Assembly (NCBI GenBank): GCA_022495995.1
Contig: JAFEMH010000931.1
Location: forward strand, 514,001 to 578,000
Length of the DNA stretch: 64,000 bases
Direction of reading: 5' to 3'
Source of the DNA: Adenophora triphylla var. japonica
Taxonomy: Eukaryota; Streptophyta; Magnoliopsida; Asterales; Campanulaceae
Part shown: one piece after another, positions 1-11,724 of the stretch
Layout of the letters: every line of letters begins with the position of its first letter
Numbering within the stretch: position 1 is the stretch's first letter
The notes under the pieces: generated by a model
What the model saw: only the letters and a program-made list of their open reading frames with translations
Told to the model about the DNA's origin: nothing
Database searches by the model: none
Made by a program: the position numbers and the translations under genes

Positions 1-195
1 CATTTTTTCTAATTATAAAAAAATGCGTTTTTTTTTATAAGATTTTGACTTCTGTTACGTTAGAGAAGAAGAGAATAGTCTTTTATAATTATTTTCTAAA
101 TGAAAACATAAATGTGGGATATTAGGTGGGTGGGACCTTTCTCTTGATTTAGTTGAAGATTTGTAGGACCCATAAAAGGCATCACCACCCACATA

Positions 196-429
196 CTCCC
201 TCCGTCCCAGGATAATTTGTAAAATTATTTTATTTGGACGTCCCACAATAATTTACACTCTCTCAAAATGAAAATGGGATCCACTTCTCTCTACTCACAA
301 TCATTACCCACTTACTCCACTTTCTCTCTCCTATCCAACCATCTACACTCACAACACATCACCTTTTTCATTTTCTCCTTAATTTTTGCGTCGCTAAAAA
401 AAATGTATATTTTCCTGGAACGGATGAAG
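196..429. mobile_element. Stowaway-type MITE
   Basis: The left end CTCCCTCCGTCCC lies next to a TA. The right end is a degraded inverted copy (GGAACGGATGAAG) followed by TA. The interior is AT-rich and non-coding, with the ACTC-rich tract shared by the other MITEs of this window. TA target duplications and these ends are typical of Tc1/mariner-derived Stowaway elements. The right terminus is diverged, so this is an old copy. Confidence 0.7.
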
Positions 430-1393
430 TATGCATAAGGATATGGTATACTCTCTCTTTCTCTTCCCCTCTTCAGATCTTATCAAACTGCACTAACTTT
501 TTTGACATAATATTTAAGAAAAAATGACTGAGAAGTTGTGAGTACTAAAAATAAAACATGAAAAAGAATAAGTGAAAAAGAATAGTAAGTATATTGTTGT
601 TGTAAGTATAACAATTGGGTTCTATTTTAAATAATTCAATTTAAAATAAGACAAACAAAAATGACAAAAAAAAAAAAAATCAGTCTGAAGTGGTAGAGAG
701 AGTGTACACGCATAATATGATGATATATTATATAACAGGGATGTGATATGTCCACTAAGTTGGTCACAATCCAGCTAGGCTTGTTATTAATCTTTTAAGT
801 ATCAGAAGATGCTTAATTGGCTAACAATAATAATAATAATATCCACTACTTAGTTGATATATTTCTCTTTTGAATATCAACTTTGCCACTTAGTTGATTA
901 TAATTTCAATTAATAATAAATATTTCATATGAACAATATTGAAATACCCTAAGCATATTAATGATACTCATCTTTAAATTTGGGCCTCGTCCACTAACAT
1001 GTTTAATACAAAATATTTTTCGTGAAACAAACGGAAAACAAACGGAGCCTCAATTTTATTAAATTTGGGCCTCGTCCACTAAGTATAGAAAGAAAGAAGT
1101 ATGGTTTTTTTTTTTTTTTCCCAACTATCATCTTTAGCATTTTGCATGATTTTGGACCTTCACTTAAAATTTAGTTACTCAAGAAAGCCCAGGCCCAAAT
1201 AAAAATGTAGGTCTTATTTATGGTCAATGCAGGCCTGAAAAGCTTGGTAAATGTTCAGTGAACAATTTGTTCATTATAGTTTTGATTCAGCCTAGGTCCA
1301 TCTGGGCCGGTGCTATCGGCACTATTCAGCTCGCACTCGTTTCATCCATCATTTCAATCTATCTAGACAATTTGGATCTTTTAGAGATCAGAC
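430..1393. other. AT-rich intergenic stretch
   Basis: No gene is seen. A 24-bp direct repeat occurs at 974-997 and 1059-1082, with core TGGGCCTCGTCCACTAA. The DNA between the copies includes AAACAAACGGAGCCT (about 1036-1050), which matches the end of the Tourist-like MITE at 16491-16678. The repeat may record a rearranged insertion. The rest is low-complexity A/T. Confidence 0.5.
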
Positions 1394-1531
1394 TTTTGGG
1401 GAAACTAGTTTTTCCCTAACATTATAAAAAGTCTTGTTTTAAAAATCGAAATAAAGACACGTATAATTTTTTTTTAAAATAAAAAACAAGATTTTTTATA
1501 ATATTTGGGGAAACTAGTTTCCCCCAAAATT
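1394..1531. repeat. Fold-back (long inverted repeat) element
   Basis: Two arms of about 50 bp, 1394-1440 and 1482-1531, are inverted complements. Each carries GGGGAAACTAGTTT near the outer end and ATTATAAAAA(A/G)TCTTG near the inner end, around a short A/T loop. The transcript would form one hairpin. There is no coding capacity. This is probably a small fold-back MITE; I could not define a target duplication. Confidence 0.7.
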
Positions 1532-1603
1532 TTCTGTTTTTAGATACTTGAGACATTTTTCTGGATTCACGCATCTTGTCTCTCCATTCATCTTGTGATC
1601 TCG

Positions 1604-1728
1604 ACACTCCCCTCGGACTGTACAGTCGAATTGTACTGTCCGAAATCCGTCCACGACCTAGTTATCACGACCCTCCCCTCGGACTGTGCAGTTGAATTGT
1701 ACTGTCCGAAATCCGTTCACCACCTAGG
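1604..1728. repeat. Two-copy tandem repeat of about 66 bp
   Basis: The unit starting CTCCCCTCGGACTGT occurs at about 1607 and again at about 1673, with only a few substitutions. Each unit contains CGGACTGT(A/G)CAGT followed by TGTACTGTCCG, an imperfect inverted repeat. No coding potential is seen. Confidence 0.7.
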
Positions 1729-2053
1729 ATTGTTTTGTACCAAAAATGTTAAGACAATAAATTAATTTATGCAAACATTAAGTTGAAATTTGAGAATATA
1801 AGTAAGAAAGATAGGGAATTTGAGAGAGAAAATTGGTCGGCGTAACTAACGGGGAAAACTCGACGCATGCAGGATTGGGTTATTTTTTAACGCGTCTTGT
1901 CAGTTTACAGCTAGCTATGAATTTTGCCTCCTAATTCTGGGCTTATTAAGTTAAACCCTATACTTTTTGCTACTAAAGGAGGGGGCATTCAAAAAGTGAA
2001 TATTATTATTGTCATCTCTTTGTTTTTTTTCTTTTCTGGTCCGTAAATCATTA
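1729..2053. other. Intergenic, nothing recognised
   Basis: AT-rich sequence with no supported reading frame or repeat ends. Confidence 0.4.
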
Positions 2054-2285
2054 TTCCCTCCGTCCAGTTACATATTTCACACTTTTTATTTTGGGCGTCC
2101 AATTACATACTTCACACTTTGTCTCCTACATTATTTTAATACTCACAACACCATTATAATTTACTATTCCCTCCACTCATTCTCTCTCCTATTTTACTTT
2201 TACACTCACAACATTATATCATTATTTTTTTTTCTTAATCCACGCGTGAACAGTAACCGTGAAGTATGTACTTGAACGGAGGGAG
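2054..2285. mobile_element. Stowaway-type MITE
   Basis: The ends TTCCCTCCGTCC and GGACGGAGGGAG-like (AACGGAGGGAG) are inverted and flanked by TA. The interior has the CACTCATTCTCTCTCC motif shared by most MITEs of this window. Non-coding. Confidence 0.8.
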
Positions 2286-2327
2286 TATATCCTAAAATTT
2301 TTTCTTAATTCACTTATTTTTTTTATG

Positions 2328-2587
2328 CTCCCTCCGTCCCATTTGAAGCTTCACCTTTTATCCAAATGAGTGTCCCATTAGAAGCTTCATCTTTTCTAAA
2401 ATGGTAAAAAATATGGATCTCACTTGTCAACTCCACTCACTTCTTTCTCTCATATACTTAAATTGTGGACCCTACTTGTCATACCTACTAACTTTTCCTC
2501 CTCACACATTTAAATTAAGGGTCCCATTTGTCATATTCACTCACTTCTTCCGCAAAAATGATGAAGCTTCAAATAGGACGGAGGGAG
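2328..2587. mobile_element. Stowaway-type MITE
   Basis: Inverted ends CTCCCTCCGTCCCATTTG and CAAATAGGACGGAGGGAG extend well beyond the usual core. TA follows on the right; the left flank is TATG, so the TA there is displaced or mutated. It lies about 40 bp from the preceding MITE. Non-coding. Confidence 0.8.
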
Positions 2588-4514
2588 TATATATTTTCAA
2601 TTCAAGTTCAAATGTAGAGATAAATTGAATTCCGTCAATTCAAAAGTGATAATTATTAGATAATAATTATTTTGGAGCGGAGGTAATTATTTTTTCATTA
2701 AGTTATATTAATAATATTTTCTCAAAACTTCTTTAACACTGACAAAAATCGACAGGCTATTTCGGACAGAAGGGAGGATAAGTAGAATGTGAAGTATGAA
2801 TTGAAGTGAACAAAGAAAAACAAAAAGGTTGGTAGTTGGTACGTACGGTTGAATTCAAACATGGAGATTACGAATTAATGTTGGAGAGATGGCCGGCCGA
2901 TTAAACCCATTTCAAGTTTATAAAGCTCTTTACCCAAGAAGTTGAAGATGAAGACAAAACAACAAAGTTGTGAACAAGTTTAGAATCAATATACACGTTT
3001 GGATTATAAAATTTGTACAAATTTCATGGAAGGACAATAAAAATTATTAAAATACGAGATTTCACATTAAAATCAATTATTATTAAGAAAAAGTGACTCA
3101 AATATGTTGAGAACAAAACTTGTTTATTTTCGATATGGAATAAGTGATTCAACACGCCCCCTCACGCGTATTCAATCTTTTTGGGTTTACAGTGTGTGCA
3201 CTTTGGTATGGGGTGACACAGATCTAGAACATTGTGGGTCGTTGAACTTGCACGTGTAGAAAGTCTGTTGTGATATCATATTAAAATTTGATGTTACACC
3301 TTAAAACAAATTGGTGTTAACGGCAAGGTTTGTCAATTCTCAATATAAGATAATATCTCTAACAAAACTGATACTTGTTAACATAAGTGATTTAACGTTG
3401 TTAGCTAGGTTCAATAAGTTTATTAATCTTAACTCGAGCTCGCTTAATTCACATAACAAATAAATGAGGACTATAATACAACTGTTAAATGTTCACCCTA
3501 ACCCTATATCAAGATGTTAATTTTGAATGTGAACATTGAATTTGGATCAAAAGTCTTGCTGAGTTTCACATCTTACTCGACAAACAACAACATTATCTAA
3601 ATGTCGCAAAAACTTACACCTATGATGAGGTAAGGGAGATTGAAGTCCTTGTATTAAAAGATGATCAAGTCCAAATTAGTGTGAATTACAATGTTCGCAG
3701 TGGTGAATACCCGACTTGATGAAACGCCGCCTGAAAACAATGAACAAACGTGAATTAGTCGGAGGCGTTTCCAACTAATAACCTCCGATGTGCGAATCAG
3801 TAATCTAGCTAGTTCCAGATAAAGAAAAAATTAATATAAAGCTACAAAAGGTTTCAAACATGTAACTAGGAGGGGTAATCCTTTATTTATACATGATCAG
3901 TGATAATAAATCTCAAGATAACATCTATATATGAAGAATTTGTAGGAGTACACATCTCTATTAAGAGTATATATTTGATGTGAGTCCTTCGTGAGAAGAG
4001 GTCTTGTCTGATCAGGAGTTTAATCGTGTTAGATAAGCTTTTTGATGTTTAGCTCACCCGAGAGCTAAGATGAGCTCACTAGTTGACACTTCTCTGATAT
4101 AGTCAAACTTAATGTTAATATTGAGCTCGAACTCGTTAAATTCGAATTGATCGTATCTGTATTAGGTATAAACCGTTCAAAAAGAGGGAGTGACTTAAAT
4201 TTTGGTATATAAACAGTTAGTAACATTATATACGGAGAATCTACCCTTCTCGCCCACCATATTATTGTGAAATTGGTATTACCGTACTCCTACTCCACTA
4301 AATGAACAAGTTGGTGATTACGATAAGAATAATAATAGAGGTATAAAATAATCAAAAATTTTGCTCACAAAATTTTAGCTATAATAATTTTATTGGGGTT
4401 TTTAGTAACAGTATAGCGGGTTCACTATATATGCACCTAATAAAATATCGTTAATTCATTTTGTGAGTAAATTTTTTTCTTTTTTTTTGTGTCCTCTTAA
4501 GATAATAAAATATA
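2588..4514. other. Long intergenic stretch
   Basis: AT-rich with no supported gene. I see no LTR ends, TIR pair or conserved protein fragment. About 3720-3800 is slightly richer in GC, but I could not link it to a family. Confidence 0.4.
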
Positions 4515-4796
4515 CTCCCTCCGTCCCGCTAATATTAATGACTTTCACTTTTAGCGTCACATTAATATCCGCACACTCCCAAAAAGGAAACTTTATATTA
4601 ATAAAATATTCACCCAACCCCACTCATTCTCTCTCCTACATTATTTTAATACTCACAACACCATTATAATTTATTACACCCTCCACTCATTCTCTCTCCA
4701 CTCATTCTTTTACACTCACAACATTTTATTAAAATATCATATTCCTTAATTTCCGCGCAAACAGTAACTGTGCTGATATTACCGGGGCGGAGGGAG
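4515..4796. mobile_element. Stowaway-type MITE
   Basis: Ends CTCCCTCCGTCCCGCTAAT and ACCGGGGCGGAGGGAG are inverted, with TA on both sides. Subterminal ATTAATGAC and AGTAACTGTGCTGATATTA are partly complementary. Non-coding. Confidence 0.85.
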
Positions 4797-5097
4797 TATT
4801 TAGATTATTGAACTGAAGATATTATTTTGGGGAGACAAGATGCATGCGTGCATGTAGTTGCAGGGGACCCAACCCAATGGCCTTCCAGGGTGTTGGATAG
4901 CCTTGGTAATATTTTAATCTCCTACACTCTTACTTTTGCACGTTCATTACAATTATTACAATATTTTAATGTTATACGTAGTATTTTTATATTCACAATG
5001 CTCGAAAAGTTATTTCAAGTAAATAGGTAATTAAATATTTTATTATTTCTTGTTTGCAGTAATATTATATTTATATGTGAGTGAATATAATGTTGTA
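4797..5097. other. Intergenic, nothing recognised
   Basis: About 300 bp of A/T-rich sequence between two MITEs. Short frames here show no family motif. Confidence 0.4.
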
Positions 5098-5374
5098 CTC
5101 CTTCCGTCCCACAACAAGTGACACACTTTGTCATTTTGGGCGTCTCACTGATAAGTCACACTTCCTAAAATGGCAAAAAATCTTTACTATTCTCTCCACT
5201 CATTCTCTCTCCTACATTATTTTAATACTCACAACACCATTATAATTTACTATTCTCTCCACTCATTCTCTCTCCTACTCAACTATCTACACTCACAACA
5301 CATCAACATTTTCACTTTTTCCTTAATTCCCGTGCGAAACAGTAACTGTGTCACTTGTTGTGAGACGGAGGGAG
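5098..5374. mobile_element. Stowaway-type MITE
   Basis: Ends CTCCTTCCGTCCCACAACAA and TTGTTGTGAGACGGAGGGAG form a long TIR flanked by TA. TIR pairing extends into AAGTGACAC and GTGTCACTT. Non-coding interior with the CTCATTCTCTCTCCTAC motif. Confidence 0.9.
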
Positions 5375-6354
5375 TATGTAATATTGTTATAATATTGCAT
5401 GCAGTATTTTAAACTGTTGTATAATATTTTTTGGGACATTGTGATTTAAATATAAACTTAATAAAAAGGTGATTTATTTCAAAACGAAATTCGAGTTTTA
5501 TTCTCATTTAAAAGAAATATAGTAATTAAGAGGACAGAACAGCTTAAGGCCCCAACTGCAGGGAGTCGATTACCATCTAGAATGAGGGAATCATAGATAA
5601 GAAAGCTTGGGATAAGATAAGATAAACTCTCTTTGCAAGGGGACAAAGGTACACCACGATTCCCTTTTTTTTTTTTTTTTTTTTTATCTTTCTTTCTTGG
5701 GTAAAAAATAACTGTTATTTTTTAATAAAATGTTTGATTTAAAATAATTGTCGCTTTTGAGGTTAAAAATATTCAAATTTTTATTTTATTTCTACATTAA
5801 AACTTGTTTGCTTTATTAATTGGTTTGTTCAGTTGCGTGAAGTAATGTAAGGGATAATCTTGATACTTTTATCATTAAGTAGCTAGAAGTAATAATAGTC
5901 TCTGTTAAAATTTGTGAAAAATGCAAAAAAACGACAGTTATTTTGCCCAGAGAGAATATATCAATATATTAAGTTAATTATGTAATAAGCCATTATTGAG
6001 CTGCATGATTACTTATAATCACTTTACTTAAAAAACACACACACAGAGCCTCTTGTCTTGCATGTTACCCTCCTCCCATTCAACAATTTATATTCCATTC
6101 CCCACTTGTTAAGGAATTTCCCTATCTTCAAGAAGCCTTCAATATAATATTTGTTGTAGCTTATTTTTTGTTTTTGTTTTTTTTTATTTTTAGTAAATTA
6201 TACTCCATTCATTTAAGTGAATTTCGATAATATGGCACAGTTAAAGTATCATCCAATAGTTGAAATTTTTTACCAATACATACAATCATCAACAAATTGT
6301 CTGTCAAAATAAAAACATCTAACTTTTCTCGAATATCGAAGTCGACCTTAAACC
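5375..6354. other. Intergenic stretch with poly-T tract
   Basis: No gene seen. A run of about 20 T lies near 5667-5686. The stretch ends at the 5' LTR of the Copia element starting at 6355. Confidence 0.4.
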
Positions 6355-6587
6355 TGTTAAGCATACTAAGAATCCTTTTCAGAATCTTTCAAAAAATCCG
6401 CCTGAAACATTATTTACTGCTCATTATCTTGTAAATATTTCAGTTATCATTTTAGTATATCTTGTATTTATAATTCATATCATTTATATAGTCTAGGAAA
6501 TAGTGTAAATCCCATATATCCCTCTCAGAAATCTGTATAAATACCTTACAATTATCAATGGAAAAATTATCTTTTGCAATTCTTTCA
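6355..6587 (+). repeat. 5' LTR of Copia-1
   Basis: 233 bp, TG...CA ends. CTGTATAAATACC at about 6533-6545 is a likely TATA box for the element. Primer site immediately downstream. Confidence 0.95.
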
Positions 6588-6600
6588 TGGTATCAGAGTC
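6588..6600 (+). other. Primer-binding site of Copia-1
   Basis: TGGTATCAGAGTC directly follows the 5' LTR and matches the complement of the 3' end of plant initiator methionine tRNA, except near its last bases. Confidence 0.9.
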
Positions 6601-6649
6601 ATATTGATCTAAACCCACCTTCTCAAAATTTCGGCACACCACCAACACC

Positions 6650-9600
6650 ATGGTTGAATCCGCCTCCACCTCTGTTTTTATGTCGGCTCACCTTATACAC
6701 TCCCAAAATCGTGGTCACTCATCTCGTGCCCCATCCCCACCCCTCCTTCCCACTCCACCAAATCTGCCCAATCCCACATCCGCACCCTCCTCCAAAACCT
6801 TTAAGGGCAAATGCCAATCTTTTGCCGCTTTGTTGGCCATGTCATATACGAATGTCGTCGGTCGGTAGAGACTACCAGCTGTCACCTTCCCGCCTCCCCT
6901 TCCTTCAATCGTAACCCTCGCCAGATTCTACTACCACCCCACCACAAGTCCACACCGCTACTGTCCCCATCCAAACTCCCCACCCTCTTGGCTTATGGAC
7001 GGTGGTGCCACCAATCACATCACCCAATAACCTCTCCAACCTCTCTCTTCACCGTCCCTATGTTGGTAGTGATCTTTGTTATCATTGGAGATGGTTCCAC
7101 CCTTCCTATCGCACATAGGTTCTTTCCACTATCTCTCTCTTTCCCTCGTCCGTTGTTTTCAATAATGTCTTACATGTCCCTCGTATCTCTCGAAATATTC
7201 TTTCTATTTCTCGATTACGTAAGGATAATAATGCAGCTGTTGAATTCTCACAATCTTCCTTCCTTATCAAGGCCAATCATTCCAACCAGATCCTCCTCAA
7301 CGGCAAGCTTGAAAATGGTGTCTACATCTGGACTCCACCCTCTCCTCAAGCTCATGTCGCCACTACCTCATCTCTTGATCATGGCATCCAAACTAGGACA
7401 CCCTGCTCCTCCAATTATTTCCCTCTTAAATAAACAGTTTTCCTTATCAATTCCTTTGCTTTCTTTCTCTCATTGTAATTCCTGCAAAATCAACAAAAGT
7501 CATAAACTCCTGTTTGATATATCTACTCTTGAATCTCATGCACCTCTTGATATTATCTTTTCTGATGTGTGGACATCCCCCATTCACTCTTATGATCATT
7601 ACAAGTGCTATGTTATATTCGTGGACCACTATACAAAATATACTTGGCTATATCCACTAAGACATAAATCTGACAACTTTGCTATATTTAATCGTTTCAA
7701 ACTACTTGTTGAGAAATATTTTTCCCATCCCATTCGTCAATTTTTCTCTGACAATGGTGGCGAATACCTTAAACTTACACCATCTCTCCTCCAAAATGGA
7801 ATTTCCCACCTCACTTCCCCACCTCATACACCCGAACATAATGGCTTTGCCGAACGTCGTCATCGACATATTGTTGAAACCGTCCTCACTCTTCTCTCTC
7901 AATCTCAACTTCCTCTCATATTCTGGTCACATGCTCTAACTACTGCCACATACCTCATCAACCGAATGCCCACAACAACCCTCAATAATGAGTCCCCGTA
8001 CTTTCGCCTCTTCCAAACTCAACCAAACTATCACAAACTTTGATTTTTTGGGTGCCTCTGTTATCCTTGGTTACGTCCTTACTCCATTCACAAAATAGCA
8101 CCTAAATCTACTCCATGCATTTTTGTCGGCTACTCTCCATCTCAAAGTGCTTACCACTGTCTCGACCCTACAAACCATCGTCTATATACCTCTCGACATG
8201 TCACCTTTGTCGAAACTGTATTCCCTTATCCATCTCTCACCAACACCACCCCTTCCTCCCCACCAATCTCCCCCTCCCAATGGTGTACCTTCTCCCTTCC
8301 AATTGTTCCAGTTACTGCCCCTCCCTCACCCAACATTGATCCCCCCTCTCCCACGCCAATTCCTGCCTCTGTCCATGTGGGCGACAGCCCAGCCCATGTG
8401 GGCGACCGCCCACCCTCAAATCCCAACAACTCTGAATCTGCTGTTCACTTGGGCGACCGCCCATCCCAAGTGAGCGACCCCCCATCCTCAAATCCCACCC
8501 ATTCTGATTCCCTTGTTCACCTGGGCGACCGCCCATCTCCTAGTGAGCGACCGCCCATAATCCATACCTCTGATACACCAGTTTCCACACCTGAACCACT
8601 TGTTACCACTGTTCCCCAACGCTCCATTGTAACCCGACTCACCAACAATATTGTCAAACCAAACCCCAAATATGCTCATCTTGCCTCTTTGTCCTCACCT
8701 ACATCCCTTCCTACCACTACTAAACAAGCTCTTTCCACCCCCCATTTGGCGTGATGCCGTGGCTTGTGAGTCTGATGCCACTTATTCGAAACAACACCTA
8801 GACTCTCGTACCCTCCCATGAAGCTCCCAATATTGTTGGTTGCAAATGGGTCTTTCGCATCAAATACAACCCGGACAATACTATCCAAAAATACAAAGCC
8901 CGCCTAGTTGCCAAAGGGTTTCATCAACGCCCCGGTCTTGACTACTCAGATACATTCAGCCCTGTTGTCAAACCTGTCACTATCCGTCTCATTCTTTCCC
9001 TTGCCATCACTCAAGGCTGGTCCCTACGCCAACTTGATGTTAATAATGCCTTCCTCCAAGGTCATCTTTCTGAAACTGTCTATATGTCTCAACCCCCGGG
9101 TTTTGAAAACATCACCCAACCCTCTCATGTCTGTCGTCTCTCCAAAGCTATATACGGTCTCAAACAGGCCACTGGTGCTTGAGTACCAGCTGCTCTCCAA
9201 ATCCTTTATTCTCTCCTTTGGCTTCAAAACATCCCTAGCTGATCCTTCCTTATTTCTTTTCAACCAAAGCTCACGTCGTCTTATACTTCTTGTCTATGTC
9301 GATGACATAATTGTCACTGGCCCTTCTGCCTCTTTTCTCCAATTCTTCATTGACAGCTTGGCCACTCGTTTCTCCCTTAAAGACCTTGGTCCCCTCTCTT
9401 TCTTTCTCGGTATTGAGGTCACACCCAATACTCATGGTCTTCTTCTAACCCAATCCAAATATATCACTGACATTCTCTCTCGTCATAATATGTTATACTC
9501 AAAACCCTTTTCCACACCTATGGCCACCTACCCACCTCTCTCTGCCACCCCCCGAACACCCATTTGCAATCCTTCGGAATATCGTGCAATTATTGGCAGC

Positions 9601-10240
9601 CTTCAATACCTATCTCTTACTCGCCCTGTCAATAACTAGCACAATATCTTCATCACCCACAAAAATCCCACTGGACTACCCTTAAACGTCTTCTCCGCTA
9701 CCTCCATGGGACCATTCATATGGGACTCCAACTCTTCAAGAACTCTCCATCCTCTCTTCATGCCTATTGCGGCCTTGGAATTGGGCCGATGATAAAGATG
9801 ACTTCGTCTCTACCACTGGCTTCCTTGTCTATCTTGGTCGCAACCCACTTACTTGGTCCTCCAAGAAACAACGAGCTATTGCTCGCTCCTCCACTGAAGC
9901 AGAATTTCGTGCCATCGTCTGCACATGTGCTGAAGTAATTTGGGTCACAAACCTTCTATCTGAACTTTGTATTCATCCTCTTCACCACCCGTCATCTACT
10001 GTGACAATCTCGGGGCCACCACCTACTCGGCCAACCCAGTTTTTCATTCTAGGATGAAGCACCTTGCTCTAGCGTTTCACTTTGTGCGAGAACAAGTTTA
10101 ACTTGGCACTCTAAGGGTTCAACATATCTCCGGTACTGATCAACTCACAGACGCTCTTACAAAACCTTTGCCTCGCACTCGATTCACATCATTGATCTCC
10201 AAGATCGGACTTACTCTTGGAACGTCCGTCTTGCGGGAGC
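6650..10240 (+). pseudogene. Broken gag-pol polyprotein of Copia-1
   Basis: Remains of a Copia polyprotein. Gag is reduced to a short Ser/Pro-rich leader and one damaged zinc knuckle (CRFVGHVIYEC), so its capsid part is deleted. An integrase core is readable at about 7500-8040: DVW near 7564, SDNGGEY near 7750, HTPEHNGFAERRHRH near 7830. A TGA at about 8043 interrupts the frame. Reverse transcriptase follows: [10 protein letters not shown] near 8840, [11 protein letters not shown] near 9030, YVDDIIVTG near 9294. RNase H is seen near 9780-9960 (SSTEAEF). At least two frameshifts near 8750-8770, a TAG, a stop near 9181 and others make it inactive. Between integrase and RT lies a Pro/Ser-rich linker with a repeated GDRP peptide. 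Confidence 0.95.
8377..8560 (+). repeat. Six-copy palindromic GGGCGACCGCCCA motif array in Copia-1 pol
   Basis: Six imperfect copies of (T)GGGCGACCGCCCA lie near 8377, 8398, 8449, 8468, 8521 and 8543, with 5-45 bp between them. Each is close to self-complementary (GGGCG-AC-CGCCC). They encode repeated VGDSP, VGDRPP, LGDRPS and SERPP peptides in the linker between integrase and RT. The GC content stands out from the rest of the element. Confidence 0.85.
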
Positions 10241-10241
10241 A

Positions 10242-10474
10242 TGTTAAGCATACTAAGGATCCTCCTCAGAATCCTCCAAAGAATCCGCCTGGAACATGAT
10301 TTACTGCTCATTATCTTGTAAATATTTCAGTTATCATTTTAGTATATCTTGTATTTATAATTCATATCAGTTATATAATCTAGAAAATAGTGTAAATCCC
10401 ATATATTTCTCTCAAAAGTCTGTATAAATACCTTACAATTATCAATAGAAAAATTATCTTTTGCAATTCTTTCA
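10242..10474 (+). repeat. 3' LTR of Copia-1
   Basis: 233 bp, same length as the 5' LTR. It is preceded by CTTGCGGGAGCA, a weak polypurine tract. The pol frame runs to the LTR edge. Confidence 0.95.
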
Positions 10475-10796
10475 AAATCAACTCCCATTGAATGCATGCT
10501 CTTACAAATAATGATTTATGATACCCACATCTCGTTAAAAAAACTTAAATACGATTAAATATAAATACTGGCATTTAGGAATCCTCACAACTAATGAGAG
10601 AATATCAATAATATTTCAAATAATGAGCAATTAATAAAACTCCTCCTTATTTGTTGGAGCCATTTTCATTATCTTACAAATTTACTCTATTTTAAATTTA
10701 AGAGTGAAATTAGTCATAATTTAAGTAGTTCAATATGTACCAAACTAATTTAATTATTTATAATATAATAGAAAGAAATATACTAAATTTGAGATA
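10475..10796. other. Intergenic, nothing recognised
   Basis: AT-rich DNA between Copia-1 and a small Helitron. No gene or repeat ends seen. Confidence 0.4.
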
Positions 10797-10975
10797 TCTA
10801 TAGTATAAATAATGCCACCTTACCATGTGAACAGTATAATAAATAGTGTCATATGCCAAATTTCTCATTTTGCCCTCACTAAATTGTCTCTTTTTCATTT
10901 TGTCCTTTAAAAAAATATATTTTTTTAAATTAAAAAAAAAAAAAACACGTATCCTTAAACACGGACTTACTCTAG
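10797..10975 (+). mobile_element. Small non-autonomous Helitron
   Basis: The 5' end TCTATAGTATAAAT follows an A, and the 3' end ACTTACTCTAG precedes a T. That is the A/T insertion and TC...CTAG ends of plant Helitrons. A subterminal pair CGTATCC / AACACGGAC is a decayed 3' hairpin. The same family occurs at 42780-43000, which shows the canonical hairpin. Both share CATTTTGCCCTCACTA. 179 bp, non-coding. Confidence 0.75.
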
Positions 10976-11130
10976 TTCATAATAACTTAGTGAGGCACGT
11001 TCCAAATTAAGAGAGGACATAATCTCGATTTAACATTTTTTACATTACATTTATTATTTGTTGTTATTCTATAATATTACTTTTCATATTTATAATTTTT
11101 ATATAAAATTAAATTAAAATATTAAATCTA

Positions 11131-11172
<42 letters not shown>

Positions 11173-11442
11173 TTACGATCAGGGGTGGATCTACCGTAGT
11201 GTTTGGTGTTGTTCAGGCAATCAAAAAAATAATTTATTTTTTTTGCAAAACGACGTCGTTTTGACCTGTTTTAAAGAACAAGCGACATCAAATATTTCGC
11301 GCCTAGTGAAGCCTATTTTATTTATGTATGTAAAGTAATTTCTAGTGAAACCCATTATTTCTTCTTATGTATGTAAATATTTTAATTTTTAATTTCATGT
11401 CAATTTTATTTTTTTTAATAAAAAATAAACAACACCAAAATA
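10976..11442. other. Intergenic with GA microsatellite
   Basis: No gene. An uninterrupted (GA)n tract lies at about 11132-11169. AAAACGACGTCGTTTTGAC near 11247 is a short perfect palindrome. Confidence 0.6.
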
Positions 11443-11724
11443 CTCCCTCCGTCCCACCTCACTTGACACCCTTGAGGTGGGCACGAGAACTAAGAAAAAA
11501 GAATAAAATAAAAAAAATGTGTGGTAGAAAATGAAGAGAGAGAATGAGTGGGGTAAATAGTAGTGTTGGTTGAATAAATTGAGTGGTGGAAAATGAAGAG
11601 AGAGAATGAGTGGTGGGGTAGAGTGAATATAAAATTATAAAAAATAGACTATTTTAAGAAGTGTCAAGTGAACTGAAACGACCCAAAATAAAAATAAGTG
11701 TTAATTGAAGTGGGACGAAGGGAG
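11443..11724. mobile_element. Stowaway-type MITE
   Basis: Ends CTCCCTCCGTCCCACCTCA and GAAGTGGGACGAAGGGAG are inverted and flanked by TA. AGAGAGAATGAGTG occurs twice inside (about 11536 and 11597), a small internal duplication. Non-coding. Confidence 0.85.

Larger units (their letters stand above)
6355..10474 (+). mobile_element. Copia-1: degenerate Ty1/Copia LTR retrotransposon
   Basis: Two 233-bp LTRs (6355-6587 and 10242-10474) start TGTTAAGCATAC and end CAATTCTTTCA. The 5' LTR is followed at once by TGGTATCAGAGTC, the initiator-Met tRNA primer site. AAACC (6350-6354) and AAATC (10475-10479) are a plausible 5-bp TSD with one change. By eye the LTRs differ at about 16 sites, mostly transitions, so this is the oldest full element here judged on LTRs. 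Internal order is a gag remnant, integrase, reverse transcriptase and RNase H, as in Copia. The element is only 4.1 kb because most of gag is missing. Confidence 0.95.

Noticed and set aside
2401..2628. Small frames within MITEs, here and at 5170-5412 and 62577-63881
   Set aside because: They follow the shared MITE interior (CTCATTCTCTCTC) and have no protein similarity.
8377..8754. Independent 125-codon gene
   Set aside because: Same frame as Copia-1 pol upstream of a single TGA. It is the linker between integrase and RT.
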